In this document: positions 1 to 12,500 of the stretch, piece by piece | Layout: each line of letters starts with the position of its first letter | Position numbering within the stretch: position 1 is the stretch's first letter | NCBI GenBank assembly: GCA_015183035.1 | Contig: JACZZP010000014.1 | Span: forward strand, 744,001-808,000 | DNA from: Meloidogyne chitwoodi | Taxonomy: Eukaryota; Nematoda; Chromadorea; Rhabditida; Meloidogynidae | Length of the DNA stretch: 64,000 bases | Direction: 5' to 3' | Notes under the pieces: model-generated | What the model saw: the letters and a program-made list of their open reading frames with translations, nothing else | What the model was told of the DNA's origin: nothing | Databases searched by the model: none | Translations under genes and position numbers: made by a program

Positions 1-130
1 TCGCTCAAATGACACGCTCCCCTATTTTTATTTTAAATTAAACATTTGGCCATTTTAAAATGATTGATTACTTTCAACATTTTGGTGACATTTTTTTTCT
101 TTAGTTTCAGATCTTTTGCTTTATTATAAA

Positions 131-877
131 ATGAATAAGTGTGAGTTTGATTGGAATATGTTTATTGATACTGTTCGTGAATGCGAATTCCTCTGGAATA
201 TGGCCATAGAAGATCATAAAGACAAGAAAAAATGTAAAGATGCATGGACTAGAATTTCTGAACAAGTTGGAGTTGGTATAGTAATTAAATTTTTTATTTA
301 AATTTAATTTTATTTATTTTTCAGATATCGAGGACGCAAAAAAGAAATGGAAATATTTAGTTGATTATTATGCAAGATTGAAAAAAAAGAAACCACTTTC
401 TGATTCTGAAGGAAACAAAGAGAAGATGTGGCCCTATCGTGAGGCTTTATCATTTATGGATACAGCTACAAGAGGAACTCCCAAGTTTGTTTTTTAATAT
501 ATTTACAAAAAGTTACTGTTAGATTGATCTATTTTACTTCATAATTTTTTAATGCTAATTTGTTCTTTTAAATATTAGTTTTTATTCTAAATATTCTTAA
601 CACTTAACATTTTATTAAAAGGAGAAAGCGTACTGATGCTGATCCGGAAACCAAATCTATTAAAAAAGTCAAAAAAGTTGAAACTTCTCCTGTCTCTACT
701 CCAATTCGTTCGGTTACTCCAGATTCACAATTTGGCGCATATATAGGCGCTGAACTTCACCTTTTTGAAGAACATGAAAGAGATGAAGCAAAAATGGGAA
801 TTATGCAAGTATTGCACAGCATAAAAAGCCGTAGACGTTGTATTCTGTCGGGAAATGATGGATTTGCTTTTAACTAA
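131..877 (+). CDS. MADF-domain putative DNA-binding protein
   Basis: Three exons read cleanly: 131-275, 325-484 and 622-877, giving 186 residues. Residues from about 5 to 100 look like a MADF (Myb/SANT-like) domain: an early FIDTVRECEFLWN helix, the acidic KDAWTRISEQVG helix and a DIEDAKKKWKYLVDYYAR recognition helix followed by a basic stretch and WPYREALSFMD. A PKRKRTDAD segment followed by SIKKVKKVE right after the domain is a likely nuclear localisation signal. MADF proteins are usually sequence-specific transcription regulators, often in multigene families in nematodes. I chose the ATG at 131 because it is the first one after the tttcag at 105-110, which may be a trans-splice or intron acceptor; an upstream exon outside the window cannot be excluded. 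Splice phases agree at both junctions (GTT-G/AT and AA/G). Its DNA target is unknown. Confidence 0.75.
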
Positions 878-1098
878 ATATGACTAAATTGATATTTAGT
901 ACAAGATTTACATTTAACTGAATTTGTATATTTTAATTATTTTCATTCCTTTCGTATTCGATTTGATTAAATTTTTTGGTTTTTGTTCAATTTGATCTTC
1001 ATTTGTTTAATAACAATATTATCTCATTTTTAAATCATTTGCATATTAATAATTCATAAAATATTTGCAGATTTAAGTTTTAAAAAAGAACAAGAAAG

Positions 1099-2917
1099 AT
1101 GAGTGTTATGTTTGCAAATACTGGTTCTTCACCCGTTGGCGGTAGCTACCTTCTTGAATTTCAGGTTAATTATAATTATTGGTAGGTTAATTAAAATTAA
1201 GGCTGGTCGAACAATGATCGAACCTGGTTCTACCAAAGATGAGCGTAGAGCAGTTGCTAAACAAGATCCTGGATCAATTTATATAAAACATTCGCAGGAT
1301 GATCAACTTTTGCATCTTTGTTGGAAAAATCGTCGAAATAGTGCTACTGAACTTGTTTTTTTAATTCTAATGAATTTCAAATTCAAATCTTTTAGGATTT
1401 AATAATTTTTCCTGGTGAGACTGAATTTCTGCGTGTAAATGAATGCAAAGATGGGCGTGTTTTTATGCTCAAATTTAAAAATAGTGAAGAACGTCATCTC
1501 TTTTGGATGCAAGGGCCTGATGAGGATAAAGATGCTGAAGTATTGAAAAAGGTTTCATATTTTGTTGTATAATTGTAACAAAGTAAAATTTTTAAGAGTT
1601 TGAATCATTTTTCTAAATAATCGATTAATAAAAATATGAATAACTTGGTCAAAAATATTTATGCATATTTTTTTACCAATGTACCTTTATTACCTTTGGC
1701 AAAAATCAATCAAAAAATAAAGACTAATAATATATAATGTGTCCGCAAAAAAAAAGTCCGCAGGTGGAGCCACCTATTGGAAAAAAGTTCCAAAGTTCCC
1801 AATCATAATTTTATAAAGAATATTTTATGGAATTTTATTTGAATAATTCATAAAGTTTTAATTTTAGATGAACGAATTGCTGAGCAATGCACCTCCTACT
1901 CGAACTACACCAGCACGTGCTGAGCGTACTTCTCAACACAACCTTTCTTCACTTGTTAATATTAACATGGAGGATTTGGGTGCACTTGCAAATATGGACC
2001 AACAACGTAATACTATTTTTAAACTAATTTTTAAATAAATTACTTTATTTTTAGAATTAATGCGTCTCTTTTCGGTAGCTAATAATAGCGGGAATTTAAA
2101 TGAGTTAATGCCACAATTGACACAACTTGCAACAGCAGCAGCAAAGTATAATTTTTTTAATAATTTTTTAATAAAAATTTAAGCGCTGGTTATCCACAAC
2201 TTTCTTCTTTAATTAATCAAAGTGACGGAGCTACTACTGTCCCATCAAGAACTTCAAAAATTAGTGCTGCAGCAGCAACTTCTGGTAATAAAGTGAATGC
2301 TCAAACTCTCAGTCAAATTATTGGTTCATTGCCAAGTGGAGAAGGAACTTCTGAAAAAGATAAAAAACATTCTATAATTGACATGTCAACAATACTTACA
2401 AGAAATAATACTCAACAAGTATTTTATTTTGATTATTTTCAAAATATTCTTTAAAAATTTTTTTTAAAGGTTGTCGAAAAATATAAAGAACAATTAATTC
2501 CTCATCTGCCTGACCAAGGAGATCTTCAGAATGTTAATGACGAATTAATCCAAACTGTGGGAAATCCACAATTTCAACAATCTGCCGATTTTATTGGACA
2601 GGCTCTTCAAATGGGTCAATTAGGACAAGCTCTTGAACATTTTCATTTAAATCGGCCAGTTATTGAGGCTGCAACTAACGGAGATTTGACAAAATTTGCA
2701 GAGAAATTGACTTTACAAGAAGGTTTATTAAAAATATTAAAAAAAATTCTATTTATTTTTAGTTGATAAATCAATTGAAAATGAAGCTGATGATGAACAG
2801 AATATTGCTAATGAATTGGTAAAAGAAGAAGAAAATGAAAAGAAAAAGAAAGAAGACGCCGAAAAAGCTAAAATTGATAAAAAGCCTCCACGTGATGATG
2901 ATATGGAATTGGATTAA
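1099..2917 (+). CDS. adrm1: Proteasomal ubiquitin receptor Rpn13/ADRM1
   Basis: Eight exons (1099-1164, 1202-1354, 1396-1551, 1868-2006, 2055-2145, 2184-2418, 2470-2722, 2763-2917) join in phase to 415 residues, close to the usual length of about 400. The N-terminal Pru domain is clear: [16 protein letters not shown], then [33 protein letters not shown] and [16 protein letters not shown]. This domain docks on Rpn2 of the 19S particle and binds ubiquitin. A Ser/Ala/Gln-rich linker follows, then a C-terminal DEUBAD domain ([14 protein letters not shown] to FAEKLTLQE) that in the family binds and activates the deubiquitinase UCH37. A charged tail rich in Lys and Glu ends in DDDMELD. The third intron (316 bp) is much longer than the others (about 37-51 bp) and holds a short palindrome. 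Family identification is strong; function is taken from the family. Confidence 0.93.
1763..1776. repeat. Short GC-rich palindrome in ADRM1 intron 3
   Basis: AGGTGGAGCCACCT is a six-base perfect stem with a two-base centre, inside the only long intron of the Rpn13 gene (1552-1867). The surrounding stretch carries two gtccgca-type repeats (near 1741 and 1756), a composition foreign to the AT-rich intron. It may be the remnant of an inserted element, but no terminal repeats or target duplication are visible. Confidence 0.3.
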
Positions 2918-4683
2918 TTAATTATATATTTGAAGATTATTTTGTTTATTTGTGGACTTGATGGAAAAAAATTATTTCAGAAAATTTTAATTAAGTAAAA
3001 AAAACTTTTTCAGAGTAAAATTTTAATTTTTTATAGAAATAAGTCAATTATAACTAAAACTTTTTAATATTTTTAAATTCAAAATATTGTTTAGTCAATT
3101 ATAAAAATGCTTCATTTCTTTATCCGTGCCAGTTTGTCCACCCCTAAATTTTTTTTCATTCTTATTCATCTTCATTAGCTTTTCCATCATTTGTCTTGCC
3201 ATTACATGAAAATCTTTTTTGCCCTTTTTATTACCGAATATATTTAGATTATTTATTCGCATCATTACCATTACAAGCATCGATGACCCAAACAGAGTCA
3301 TATTTTTGAATGACCCTTTTCCAACAATTCCTCTTCTCCTTGTTACCCTTTTTAAATATTTTATAGCTCATAGTTGACCGCCGATGACCCGTTGTTTGCG
3401 GCTGTCCAGCAAATAGCCTCGCACTGCGGGGCACGCTTCAAAATCAATGAATGGTAGTGGGAGGTGCTGAATTTTGGTGGATAGAAGCTGGCACCAACTC
3501 CGAAAAAGGAAAAAGACTGAATGGATTAATTGATGGAGGAATAACTGGTCAATGTCTTTTAATGAAATGAACAATGCCAAGAGATTTAAAAGCTTTGAAT
3601 TATAGAATAAAAATAGGAAAAGCCTTTTTTTAAATCACATTTAATAATTATTGAAAATAAATATTGCATAGGTAAGAAATTAATAAATATTGTATTGAAA
3701 TGAATGCTTTATTTTTTAAAAATAAATAAATTTATATTTATTATTCAAGAATATGTATATTTAAATTCAAATATTTAAACTAAAATAAAAAAGACTAAAC
3801 ACTTTCGGGATTAATAAATAAATTTAATTCTCTCTTTAAAAAGAATCAGTCAGATAGTGTCATCTCCTCATCATCACAGTTTGTCTCTTTCTTACCCATT
3901 ATTATCGCCGACTCACCGTATAATTTTGGGGGGGTATATTTATTTATGAAAATAAGTTTTGCTTTTAAATTTAAATTTTGAAATTTAATAAAATAAATTT
4001 ATTAAATATTATCTTTTTAATTAATTTTAAAATTAACTCCACTCATAATAAATTTAAACAAATTCACTAATTTAATAAAAATATATTTATTTTTCCTCTC
4101 CTCTTAATTCACAGCAATTCCGAGGCAGTCCTCGAAGCATACGAATATTCTTTTCCACCCTCTTCTTGCAATTACTTCTCCTCCTCCCTTTCTTTTTTCT
4201 TTCTTTTTCAACATTAAAATATTTACAACCAGCCGGAGTTAGAAAAAGAAAGAATCACTTCATTCGGACATTTACTAAAATATAATTATTTTTTTATTTA
4301 ATGGTCAGTCAGTTGGTCATTTTTATATATCTAAATATATTTATTTAATTTTATTATTTATTTATATTTATATTTATTTAAACATATTTTAAATATAAAA
4401 TTTTTGTTTGTTTTTATAATAATTTTAAAATTAATTTAACTTTTTTTAATTTTTTTTTAATTTTTCACTTTTTCAATCACTTTCTTCTGTCACATCTTTA
4501 ATAAAAATATTGTTTTGTTTTGTTCTTACCCGGAAATATTTAAATAAAACTGACGGTGGTTGTAAAAGAAGAAATTATTTATTTAATTATTTATTTTTAA
4601 ATATTAATGAAAATAATTAAATTTTAAAAATAAATAAATAAAACATATTTTTAATATTATTTTAAATTTAGTTTATTTTTTAA
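2918..4683. other. Intergenic region, no convincing gene
   Basis: About 1.77 kb between ADRM1 and the LIN-42-like gene. A richer block at about 3110-3600 has overlapping open frames on the minus strand (up to 70 codons), but none resembles a protein I recognise and the frames overlap one another, so I call it decayed repeat or regulatory DNA. A 20-base string at 3136 recurs near 42853. The rest is AT-rich, with homopolymer runs and a mixed block at 4105-4270 that may belong to the promoter of the downstream gene. Confidence 0.5.
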
Positions 4684-7600
4684 ATGCTTTCTTATCCAAA
4701 TAATAATTGTATTATTTCTACAATTCCTTTAAATGAAAATGAAGAATTAAAAACAAATATAAAAAAACAACAATCTTTAATAGATGAACAATTTATTAAA
4801 GATTTTGATTCTCCACAAAGTGGATCTGAAACTTTTAATAATGTAAAATATTTTTTAAAAATAAAATAATAATTATTAATTTTTTATAATTAAAGGCCCC
4901 AATTATTGAAAAAACTTTAAATAATTCAATTCTTGGAAGGCATTTTCTTGGTACTCTTTTTGTTTCATTACCAGATGGTTTAATTCTTGAATGTCATCAA
5001 AATAATAATAATTTATTTTCTTCTTCTAATTTATCTGAAGAAGAAAATCAAAAAGAAGAAGAAAAATCTTTAAATAAAATTTTAAAAATTGGAGATTCTT
5101 TATTTTCTTTTTTACAAGGAAAAGGTGCACAAACAATGTTATTAAATGCTTTTTGTGGACATTCACGTAGACGAATGTATGCTAGAATTAAATGGTTATT
5201 TTTTAATATAAAATAATTATTTTTTTATTTTTAAGGGGTTCTGAAGGAAATATACGTGCCTGTGAATTAATCTGTGAATTTTCAATTGATCCTCAAAATT
5301 CTACTCGTCGATTAGCTAATATTCAACTTTTTTGTGTTCAAAGTAATTATATTCAACAACAACAAAAATTAATTAATAAAAATAAAAAACAACAATTAAA
5401 TAATTCTTCTTTAATATTTACTACAAGACATAATTCTGGATGTGCACTTATTTATCTTGATTCAACGTATAATTATTTTTAATATAAATTCAAAATATAT
5501 TTTAAAAATTCAATTCTTTTTCTCTCAATCTCTGTGTATTAAATTCTTCTTTAAAATATTTTTATTATTTTATTTTTATTAGACCATTCATTTACTGAAA
5601 AATTAATTAATTCCTTTTTTTTAATTAATTTCTTAAAATTCAATACTTATTTTTTTCTTTATATTTATTTAATTTTAATTCCTGGTCCTTCATTTTTAAT
5701 TTTTTGTTAAAAAACAGACATTCATTATCTCCCTAATGTTAGTCACTTTATTATTACCTTAAAAATAGGTAATGGATTTGTCACCTTTTCTCTTTTTAAT
5801 TTATTTCTAATCGAGAAAAACTTTTTTTCAGTTGGTCTATATATTTATTCCTTTCTAAACTTTTTAAAAAAAAATCATCCAGAAAGATTTAAAACTGGTC
5901 AACAAATTTTAATAAATGTTTGAACATTAAATATGTACTCTAGAATTTCTCTAATTTTAACTTCTTTTAGTTAATTTTTTGACCTAAATAATATATCCTT
6001 TTTTTAATATTTTAACTAATAAATAATATATATCTATTCCTCAATTTAATTTTCTTTTCTTTTTTGTTGGTCATTGGACGACCATTAAACAAAACAACCC
6101 AGATTGGTCATTCCTTAGCCTTACTCCTTCTTCCTCGTCCGGTCAGTTTTGGTCACTCGGTACACTCCTTTTATTTATTCCCTCCATTCTCTATAGAATG
6201 ATGGCCTAATTCCTTCTACCGATGGGTGTTGAGAAAAAGAAGAGAACAGCGCCAGCCGCCACCATCCTTCCACTGACAGACACTGACCTACTCTTTCATT
6301 TTCCATTTAAAATATATTCTCCGAACCAGCCGCCACCGGTCTGCCGTCATTGACGGTCAGTCCGCAAGAAGCTGAAAACCGAAATAGCCACCGGCGAAAA
6401 GTTAATCACGAGGTTTTGAAGGGGAAGAGACAAAATTAATAGTGAGGAATGGACACAATAAACATTCATTCTACCAATTGAAATAGCAACAAAAGGAAAA
6501 CTTAAAGGAACTCATTTCTAAAATTTATTGTTTTTATGAGGTGAAGGAAGCATTTAATATAGAATGAACAGAAAAATAAAAATAAATAAAATGTTCAAAT
6601 AATAAACAAACATTTATTTTCTTATTTTTCTAACAATAAGATGAATATAAAATAGAATTTAATTTTTTTTAAATTAGTTTTTCTAAAAAAAAAACATTCA
6701 ACAAAGTACTATTAACTATCTAGGTTTTTCTCACATTTATTGGGAGGTGCTTGTTAGTATTTCCCTATTTTCTTTAATAAATATTAGAAGGTTATTTGAC
6801 ACTAAAAGCATTGCAATTAATAAATAATCTTTCTTTTTTTTCCTCTTTATTTAAAAATTAAAAAACTAATATTTTAAATATTTTATTTATTACAAGAATA
6901 GCTAAACATATTATAAAAAAAAGTTTTATTTTATAAAGTATTATTTAATCTCCTTTACTTAGTGCAAGTCTGGCCGAGCGGTCTAAGGCGCTGCGTTCAG
7001 GTCGCAGTCCTCTTCGGAGGGCGCAGGTTCGAATCCTGCGGCTTGCAAAATTATTTTTATATTTTTTAAAAATAAAGTTAAAAAAATAATTTTATTTCAA
7101 ATTTTATTTTTTAGTTCAATTCCACTACTAGGACATTTTCCAAGTGAAGTCACTGGAAAATCTCTTTTTACTATTGTACATCCTGAGGATGCTCATTTAA
7201 TTAAAGATGCACATCAGAAATGTATTTTTTATTTATTTTATAAATTATTTAATTTTCTCATTTTCAGTACATTCAAAAGGTGGAACACAAATCGTTCGAA
7301 GTTCAGGTCTTCGATTTCTTACATATTCAGGAGATTCTGTCGAAATGGAAAGTGAATGGGCAGCTTTTGTGAATCCTTGGACTAAACATATTGAAATGGT
7401 TTAAAATAATAATTAAATTATTTATTTATTTTAATTTTTTAGGTAGTTGGTAGGCATACTTTTAATATATTACAAATTAATAAATTACCAAAAACTGAAA
7501 AAGATAATAATAATTTAACAAATGATGAAGCAATTTATTCATATCGTGATAAACAAGCTTTAATAGTACAAGCACTTTTATCTGAGGTATTTAAATATAT

Positions 7601-8676
7601 TTTTAATAATAATAATTTAATTAAATTTAAGCCAATAAATAATAAAGAACAAAATCAAACAGAATTAGTCTCTCCAACACTTTTACCCTTTTGTCAACAA
7701 CAAAATCAACATACTTATTTGTCTTATAATCAGGTATTGACATTTATAATTAATTAATGATTATTTGGGATTATAGAATATATTTTTAAATTGTAATTCA
7801 GATTAATTGCCTTGAAAATGTTCATCGTTTATTAAAAAGTCAAAGTAATTCTGGCACTGAAGAAGATAATGGATCTTTTAAAAGCCATCAAAATATAGAA
7901 AAAGATAGAGAAGAAAACAGAATAGAAACAATCCAAGAAAATTCTTTTCCATCAGCACTTACAAAAGAATTACTTCAACAACATAACAAACGTTTAGAAG
8001 AAGAATTTAGAGATAATTGGAGAAGGAGATTTTCTTCTAATAAAACATTTTTGAAGAGAAAATTAACAAAAGAAAAAGATATTTTAGAAGAAAAAGAGGA
8101 AATACCTTTAAAACAATTAAAAAAAGAATTTGATAAATCAAATTATTATAAAAGTTCACTTGAGGTTTTTTTATTTAATTTAATTAAATATAATTAAATA
8201 CATATTAATTAAAATACATAATTATGAAAAAGGGGTATTTAACTTTTTAAGAATAATAAAAATAAATATACCAATTTCAACAAAAATATATTATTTTTTT
8301 AAAGAATTTTCTTGACTGTGGATTAACATTTAAACGAAAATCTTCAAATAATTTAATAAATAAATATTCACCAAAATGTTGTTTTGTACAAGAAATTGGA
8401 CTAATTTTAAATTGTCTTAAAGAAAAAGAAAAAAATGAAATAATTAATTTACAACAAAATCAACATTTAATAAAACAATTAAATTATCAATCAAATATTA
8501 AAAAAGTTTTAAATAATAATAATAATATACAAAATTCTGAATTACTTGAACAACTTTTACAAGCAGCAAATATGGCAAGAAATACATTAGCACTTAAATT
8601 ATTACAACAGGATAATAACAAACAGATGAATATTAATAATAATTATATACAAGAGCAGCAATGCCAATTTATTTAA
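4684..8676 (+). CDS. lin-42: LIN-42 / PERIOD homologue
   Basis: Nine exons (4684-4842, 4896-5194, 5236-5466, 7115-7221, 7268-7398, 7443-7586, 7632-7733, 7802-8164, 8305-8676) join in phase to 635 residues. A weak N-terminal PAS-like part (HFLGTLFVSLPDGLILE) precedes a strong PER-type PAS-B: SGCALIYLDSTSIPLLG, FTIVHPEDAHLIKDAHQK, RFLTYSGDSVEMESEWAAF and VNPWTKHIEMVVGRH. Downstream are the two short blocks that in PER and LIN-42 form the casein kinase 1 binding region: SYNQINCLENVHRLL (the SYQ block) and ALTKELLQQHNKRLEEEF (the LT block). The C-terminus is Gln/Asn-rich. In C. elegans LIN-42 times larval development and moulting and represses transcription of heterochronic microRNAs; that role here is inferred from family. 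Intron 3 (1648 bp) lies just before the PAS-B core and contains a tRNA gene and a GC-richer island. Both PAS and kinase-binding parts are in one gene model here. Confidence 0.9.
6060..6430. promoter_or_regulatory. GC-richer island in lin-42 intron, possible internal promoter
   Basis: Within the 1.65 kb intron this stretch has mixed composition with repeated GCCGCCACC/GGTC words (for example CAGCCGCCACC at two places near 6252 and 6330), in contrast to the AT-rich flanks. C. elegans lin-42 is known to have several promoters producing different isoforms. I infer a possible internal promoter or enhancer; no TATA box or initiator stands out and there is no open frame of note. Confidence 0.3.
6964..7047 (+). 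tRNA. trnL-CAG: tRNA-Leu (anticodon CAG)
   Basis: The stretch folds as a class II tRNA. The acceptor GCAAGTC pairs with GGCTTGC with one G-T wobble and is followed by discriminator A. The anticodon arm is CTGCG/CGCAG around loop TTCAGGT with anticodon CAG at 6998-7000. A long variable arm (CCTCTTCGGAGG) marks it as Leu, and the T arm holds GGTTCGAATCC. Internal pol III promoters are intact: A box TGGCCGAGCGG, B box GGTTCGAATCC. A T-rich run follows the gene as terminator. It has no intron. It reads codon CUG and lies inside intron 3 of the lin-42 homologue on the same strand. All conserved elements are intact, so it looks functional. Confidence 0.97.
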
Positions 8677-9582
8677 AAAAATTATTTCTTTATATTAGGG
8701 TTTGACATTTGAATAAATTATATAAAATGATCTGGTTAAGATTGTCAAACCTTAATAAATATTTATTATTTATTTATTTTAAACATAACCAGCTGATTTC
8801 TCTGCCATCTTTTTACTTTATTTTTTTCAATTTGTGTCGATAATTTTCACTGCCATTCATTAATTTTATGCCTTTTTATTTATTTTTGCCATTATTTTTA
8901 ACTATTTAATTTTTCTATTTTATTCACCGCTTAACTCAGTGTTGACAGATGAAAAAATAAAAAATCCGCATCTTCTAAAAAAATCCTCTTCGATTTCTTA
9001 AAATCCACAGATCTAGCAACACTGGCTTAACTTTATTTATAAAAAATTTATAACCTCTTTCCACACATTCCTCTCAATTTTTTAAAATATTAAGTCTTTC
9101 AACATTTTTATTTAATTTTAACCACTTGGCTGAACTATTGTGCAATTTATTTAATTTATTATTTTATTTATTTCTGTCTCTCAACTAGCCAAAAAAAGGC
9201 AAAGTCTTTCAATATTCATTTTTATTTTCTCTATAAACAAATTATATTTATATTTAAAATTAATTTATTAAACTTTTTAATAATCTCTTTTCTTTAAAAT
9301 TAAAAATTCCTCATTGCCATTTTGTACTTTTGCTAAATTTTTTAAAAATTAATCTTTTACTTAAACAATGTAATCTTGTCTTTAATTGGTTTTTTAAATT
9401 TGACAATTTGAGCAATAAAAATATTTTCTTGAGACAGTGATTTGGAGATATATTAAAAAGGCAAAATAATTAAATTAAATCCAAACCAATATTGAGAATA
9501 AATTACCCGAAAGTGTCAAAGTGTAACGAATAAATAATAAAAAAACAACAAAATCAAAAATTAATTTATTTTTTAAATTAAT
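8677..9582. other. Convergent intergenic spacer
   Basis: About 0.9 kb of AT-rich sequence between the ends of the convergent lin-42 and ATAD3 genes. I see no open frame, RNA gene or paired terminal repeat in it. Confidence 0.5.
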
Positions 9583-12500
9583 CTAATTATTCAATTCCTT
9601 TCTTTTCTTTCCTCCTTTCATCGTTATTTGTTCTGATAATCCATTTTGTTTTTCTAATCCACGTTCAGCTGCTAGCCATTCCATTTTTCGTTTATGTTGT
9701 TTAATTACTTCCTCGCTATATTCATCAATCATTTTTGCAGTTAAAACACCATCTTCTGAAGCATAAGCTGATGCCTAAAAATAAATATATATTTAAATAT
9801 TTAATTTTTAAAATACCTGCCATCCAAAAACTAGTTTTGAGAGTTCTCTACCAGACATTCCTTTTGTTTTTTCAGCAATTTCTTTCATTTTTGGAATCCA
9901 ATCAAAATTTGCAAGTTTAAGTCGTTGCCTTCTAGATCCAGATGTTGCCGGATCAGCAATATATTCTTTAAAATATTGGAGAAGAAGTCTTTCTCTTTCA
10001 GTATCACCTTGAAAATAGAAAAGTTAAATTTTAACAATTTTTAGAGATTAAACAACCATTTAAGTGACTAATTTTAAATTTTCAATGAGGAAAAGTTATG
10101 TATTAGGTCGCGTCATATTTAGTGTCGCTAATCTTTTTGCTTATAAAATTTTCAATTGTTTACAAGAAAGTTGAAAATTTGTACAAAAAACTGTTTTCTT
10201 ATGAAACCCAAAATTTGAAATTTTTTGATTCGATAGGTCTAAAGTAGTTATAATCCCAAATGTAAGGTATACTGTTTTTGATTTAAACATTTAGGCCAAA
10301 AACGTGAATTTTCTAACTTTGCGTAAAATAATCCGATCGGGATGATCTAAACGGCATTCGAAAGCACATATACGATATTTGAGTTGGTCCAGAACAAGCA
10401 TGTCTGTAACTCGGTCGAACCCGGAATTAGGATTTCGACCTTTTCAGAAAACCATATTGTAAGACATTGAGACCCTCCGTTTATTAGCCGTCTAATAGGG
10501 CTTTCAAAGAGCTTTCGAATGATATATAAATTGTCAATAAATTCGAAACAGTTTTCAAGGAAAAAATTTTTTTCTGCGGTTTGACCACTTCATTTTCGAC
10601 CATAACTTTAGGCCAACCGTACCAAAAAATTTAAAATTTTGGGCTTTATTAGAAAACACCTAAACAAATTCATATATAAAATTTCAAATTTCTATGTTCA
10701 AATTTAAAAATTCTATAAACAAAAGAAAAAAGCGACACTAATTATGACGCGACCTAATGTGTTGTGATATTATTAGTGTAAAAATGATAACATTCGATAT
10801 AGTTTTACCATTTTACTCTAAACTAACCAGGTAAATCAAATTCTACAAGTTCATCAAGACGGTCATTAACTGCCCAATCAAATTGTTCAGGTTGATTACT
10901 TGCAACAACAAGCATAAACCTAATAATAAAAAAATTAATTAAAAAAACTTTTAAATAATCCTCTTACTTTCTCGATTGTTCTCCTGTTCTGAAAAGAAAA
11001 GCATTTAAAGTAGCTCTCATATCTTCACTTATTTGTTCAGTGCTTCGTTTACGTAAAAAAGCATCAGCTTCGTCAATAAATAAAACAAGTCCCTTTCTTG
11101 AAGTTTGAGCCCAATCAAAAATTTTATGTATGGCAGAAACACCATCACGGCCCATTGGTGCAACATCACCTCCCGTCATTATTGCGTAATCTAGTCCAGA
11201 ATGACGTGCTAAACTCTAAAATGGTTTATTTATTTCAAAATAAAAAGATTATTTAAAAAATAAAGAAAAAAAAAAGCTAACTTTAGCGAACATAGTTTTC
11301 CCTGTTCCTGGAGGTCCATGGAGAAGTACATTTCTAAAAAGGCCATAATTTCTTTTAGTGTTACTTGTTGTAATTGCTACATCACGTAATTGTAATTCTA
11401 ATTTTGGCTAAAAAGTTATATTTTAATAAAAAAATTAAATAAATACATACACTTAACACAATACCCTTTAAAGGGTCATCACCACGTCGAAATATTTGCT
11501 TCATTGCCATAAAAGGATGTTTTACTAATTCAAATGGTGTCATCCGGGAAGTTTCACGAATAAGAGAAGGCTTTCCCAAATGAGCCTGAGCATAGCGAGC
11601 AACAACATCTGTCCCTCTTTTTGCAGAATACCAACCAACAGCAAGAAGGGTTAAGCCGCCAATCTATTTTAATAATTATTTTACAAATTAAATTTAAATT
11701 AACTATTGAAGTGTATGTAACATATAAATATAAAAATTATCCGAAAAGATTGTGAGCAAAAACTATTTTTGAATAATGAAGTACTAAACATTTTTAATAT
11801 AAAAAATATACAGAAGTTGCTATTTTCGTCCGATCGCCAATAAATTCCTGAAAACCAGTGCCAAAAACATTTCCAGCAGTTCTAATTTGTTCTATTATTG
11901 TTTTACGTCTTTCCTCTTCACTTGCACGCATCATTTCCAAATTAACATCACGATTTTCTCGAGCAGATTTTGTTTTTGCTTTAACTTCAGTCTCAATTCG
12001 TTCCAAATCAAGTTTATGTCTAAGTTGGAGTTCATGTTCTATTGTGGCTAAAAAATAACAAATTAAAATAAATTTAGAAAATTAATAAAAAGAACTTTTT
12101 TTCTGTTAAATATCGGACCTTTACGCATTGCTTCTTGCTTCTTAACAGAATCCTCTTGCCTTCTAAGTGACTCCTCTTGCAAACGAGCTTTCATAGCAGC
12201 ATCTTCTTCCTGTCGTTTACGAGCTAATTGGTCTTGGTAATCAGCACGCTAGAAAATAAAATTTAAAATAGATTCCTTAAAAAACCGCTCTTGAATGTTT
12301 TGTTTCTTCTATAAGCGTTTTTCTTCGTTCTTCCTCAGCAACTCTAACATTTTCAGATTGCATAGAAGCAAGTCGTAATTCCATTTGCTAAATCGGCAGC
12401 TTAAATTAAAAAAATGTCAAACCTTATGTTGAACGTCTAATTCCCTCTGTTTTGTCATTTCTTGTAATCGACTAAGTTCCAAAGCCTGTTTTGCATTGGA

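Noticed and set aside
3095..3580. Overlapping minus-strand frames of 61-70 codons
   Set aside because: The frames overlap in different phases, have no splice context and no recognisable domain.
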